Positions 63,301-64,000 of a DNA stretch of 64,000 bases are shown one piece after another (the stretch's first letter is position 1; each line of letters opens with the position of its first letter). Under the pieces are notes generated by a model that saw nothing but the letters and a program-made list of their open reading frames with translations, did no database searches and was not told the DNA's origin. The translations under genes were made by a program, and so were the position numbers. The stretch spans positions 62,001 to 126,000 of the forward strand of contig NW_015971539.1 in NCBI RefSeq assembly GCF_000182565.1, given 5' to 3'. This DNA is from Spizellomyces punctatus DAOM BR117. Its lineage: Eukaryota > Chytridiomycota > Chytridiomycetes > Spizellomycetales > Spizellomycetaceae.

Positions 63301-64000
63301 ATTGCGCTCCGACAATCTCCAAAGCATCCATAATGTCCGTGACAATACGATTTCCCTCGCTGACAAGGAAGTCGTGAGTACGGACACCAGAAACGGGGGC
63401 CTGTCCTGGGTACACGATAGCTCGAACAAAGAACCTCGTGTCGGACGGGTTCTTTCTGCCGACCGCATGATAAACGTGGATGCGACGGTTATCGATAAAG
63501 CATGGCTTCACCTCATAGTTCGCCATGCGTTGGAGCTCGAGCTGATACGCCATGGCAGGCTCGATGTGGCGAATGACGAGATCCTCACTGTAATCCAGTG
63601 CTTCTTTGAACGTAAAGTAATGGGGGAACTGGTTCTGCCTCACGACCATAAATGTGATCCGTCGCACCCGTTTCGCACGGAGAATCGGACGAAGTGATCT
63701 GACAATGGACTCAAACTTGGCATGGGCAGTCTCATCCTTACCCAGTTCGGGTGCACAACTGTCGAGAATGGCTATGTTAAACACATGACGCATTCCAGTC
63801 ATACTTCGACGCTCCTTGGGGGAGCCGGGAGTGGTATCTTCGCCATATCGCTCAACAATATGCGGAAAGTTTTCCTCTAATTCTTTGAGCGAAGAAAATG
63901 CGCACATGGCACCTTTTCGAGTGCTTTTTGTGTCCACACGAGAGGACGAGGTAGACGTTGACGCGTACGAGTTCTTTCGCGACGTCGACTTTCCTTTTCC
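60389..64000 (-). CDS. ACC1: acetyl-CoA carboxylase, C-terminal part (gene continues beyond the right edge)
   Basis: Three exons in the window: 64000-62671 (5' end outside), 62605-62072 and 62001-60389, giving 1,158 residues of the C-terminal half. The frame is open to the edge, so biotin carboxylase and biotin-carrier domains should lie to the right. The visible part covers the end of the central region ([23 protein letters not shown] type strings) and the whole carboxyltransferase domain: [115 protein letters not shown], and [17 protein letters not shown]. The enzyme makes malonyl-CoA for fatty-acid synthesis and elongation in the cytosol. A Ser/Pro-rich insert ([19 protein letters not shown]) interrupts the central region. 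The stop at 60389 gives a normal C-terminus. Confidence 0.96.

Overview
This is nuclear DNA of an early-diverging, probably zoosporic (chytrid-like) fungus. Nearly every gene is split by short introns of about 55-270 nt with GTRNGT donors and YAG/AAG acceptors. Gene content is fungal: Fun30, Ded1, Acc1, Cps1 and a Gep3/YqeH GTPase. It also has families that are rare or absent in yeasts and moulds: a Frizzled-type receptor, an IBtk protein, MARCH5 and a CaM kinase. The placement is inferred from gene content, not measured. Exon joins were checked by hand for reading-frame phase and family alignment; no search was run.

Left part (1-9.3 kb). This part is gene-poor. It holds a secreted flavin amine-oxidase-like gene (-), a ZIP metal transporter (-) and several repeat families. 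One is a composite element that pairs telomere-like hexamers with a GCGAGCGCTAGCGAGTC-type block; it lies in both ZIP introns and, inverted, downstream of 6.9 kb.

Middle (9.3-38.8 kb). In order: mitochondrial thiolase (+); an internally repetitive orphan protein rebuilt from four exons (-); a Gep3/YqeH circularly permuted GTPase with a GC-AG intron (+); an F-box protein (-); an MFS transporter (+); a MARCH5-like E3 ligase (+); a calmodulin-dependent-type kinase (+); sideroflexin (-); a Frizzled-like 7TM receptor (+); a small secreted candidate (-); Ded1 helicase (+); a protein with three ~60-residue repeats (-); a small orphan (+); and a sarcosine/fructosyl-amino-acid oxidase-type flavoenzyme (-).

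Right part (39-64 kb). A GAPDH of the bacterial ArsJ-associated type (+) diverges from the flavoenzyme across 224 bp. Next is a 1,134-residue receptor-like fusion: a 5'-nucleotidase fold without its usual metal ligands, a 5'-nucleotidase C domain, a CUB-like domain, cysteine-rich repeats and a multi-pass membrane tail. Then come a Cps1-type M20 peptidase (+), a peroxisomal enoyl-CoA isomerase ending in SKL (+), Fun30 (-), IBtk (+) and the 3' part of acetyl-CoA carboxylase (-), which runs off the right edge.

The genes are not an operon. Common themes are lipid/acetyl-CoA metabolism (thiolase, isomerase, ACC), mitochondrial membranes (MARCH5, sideroflexin, Gep3) and cell-surface sensing (Frizzled-like and nucleotidase-derived receptors). 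The best candidates for undescribed biology are the nucleotidase-derived receptor, the Frizzled-like receptor, the ArsJ-type GAPDH and the two repeat-built orphans.
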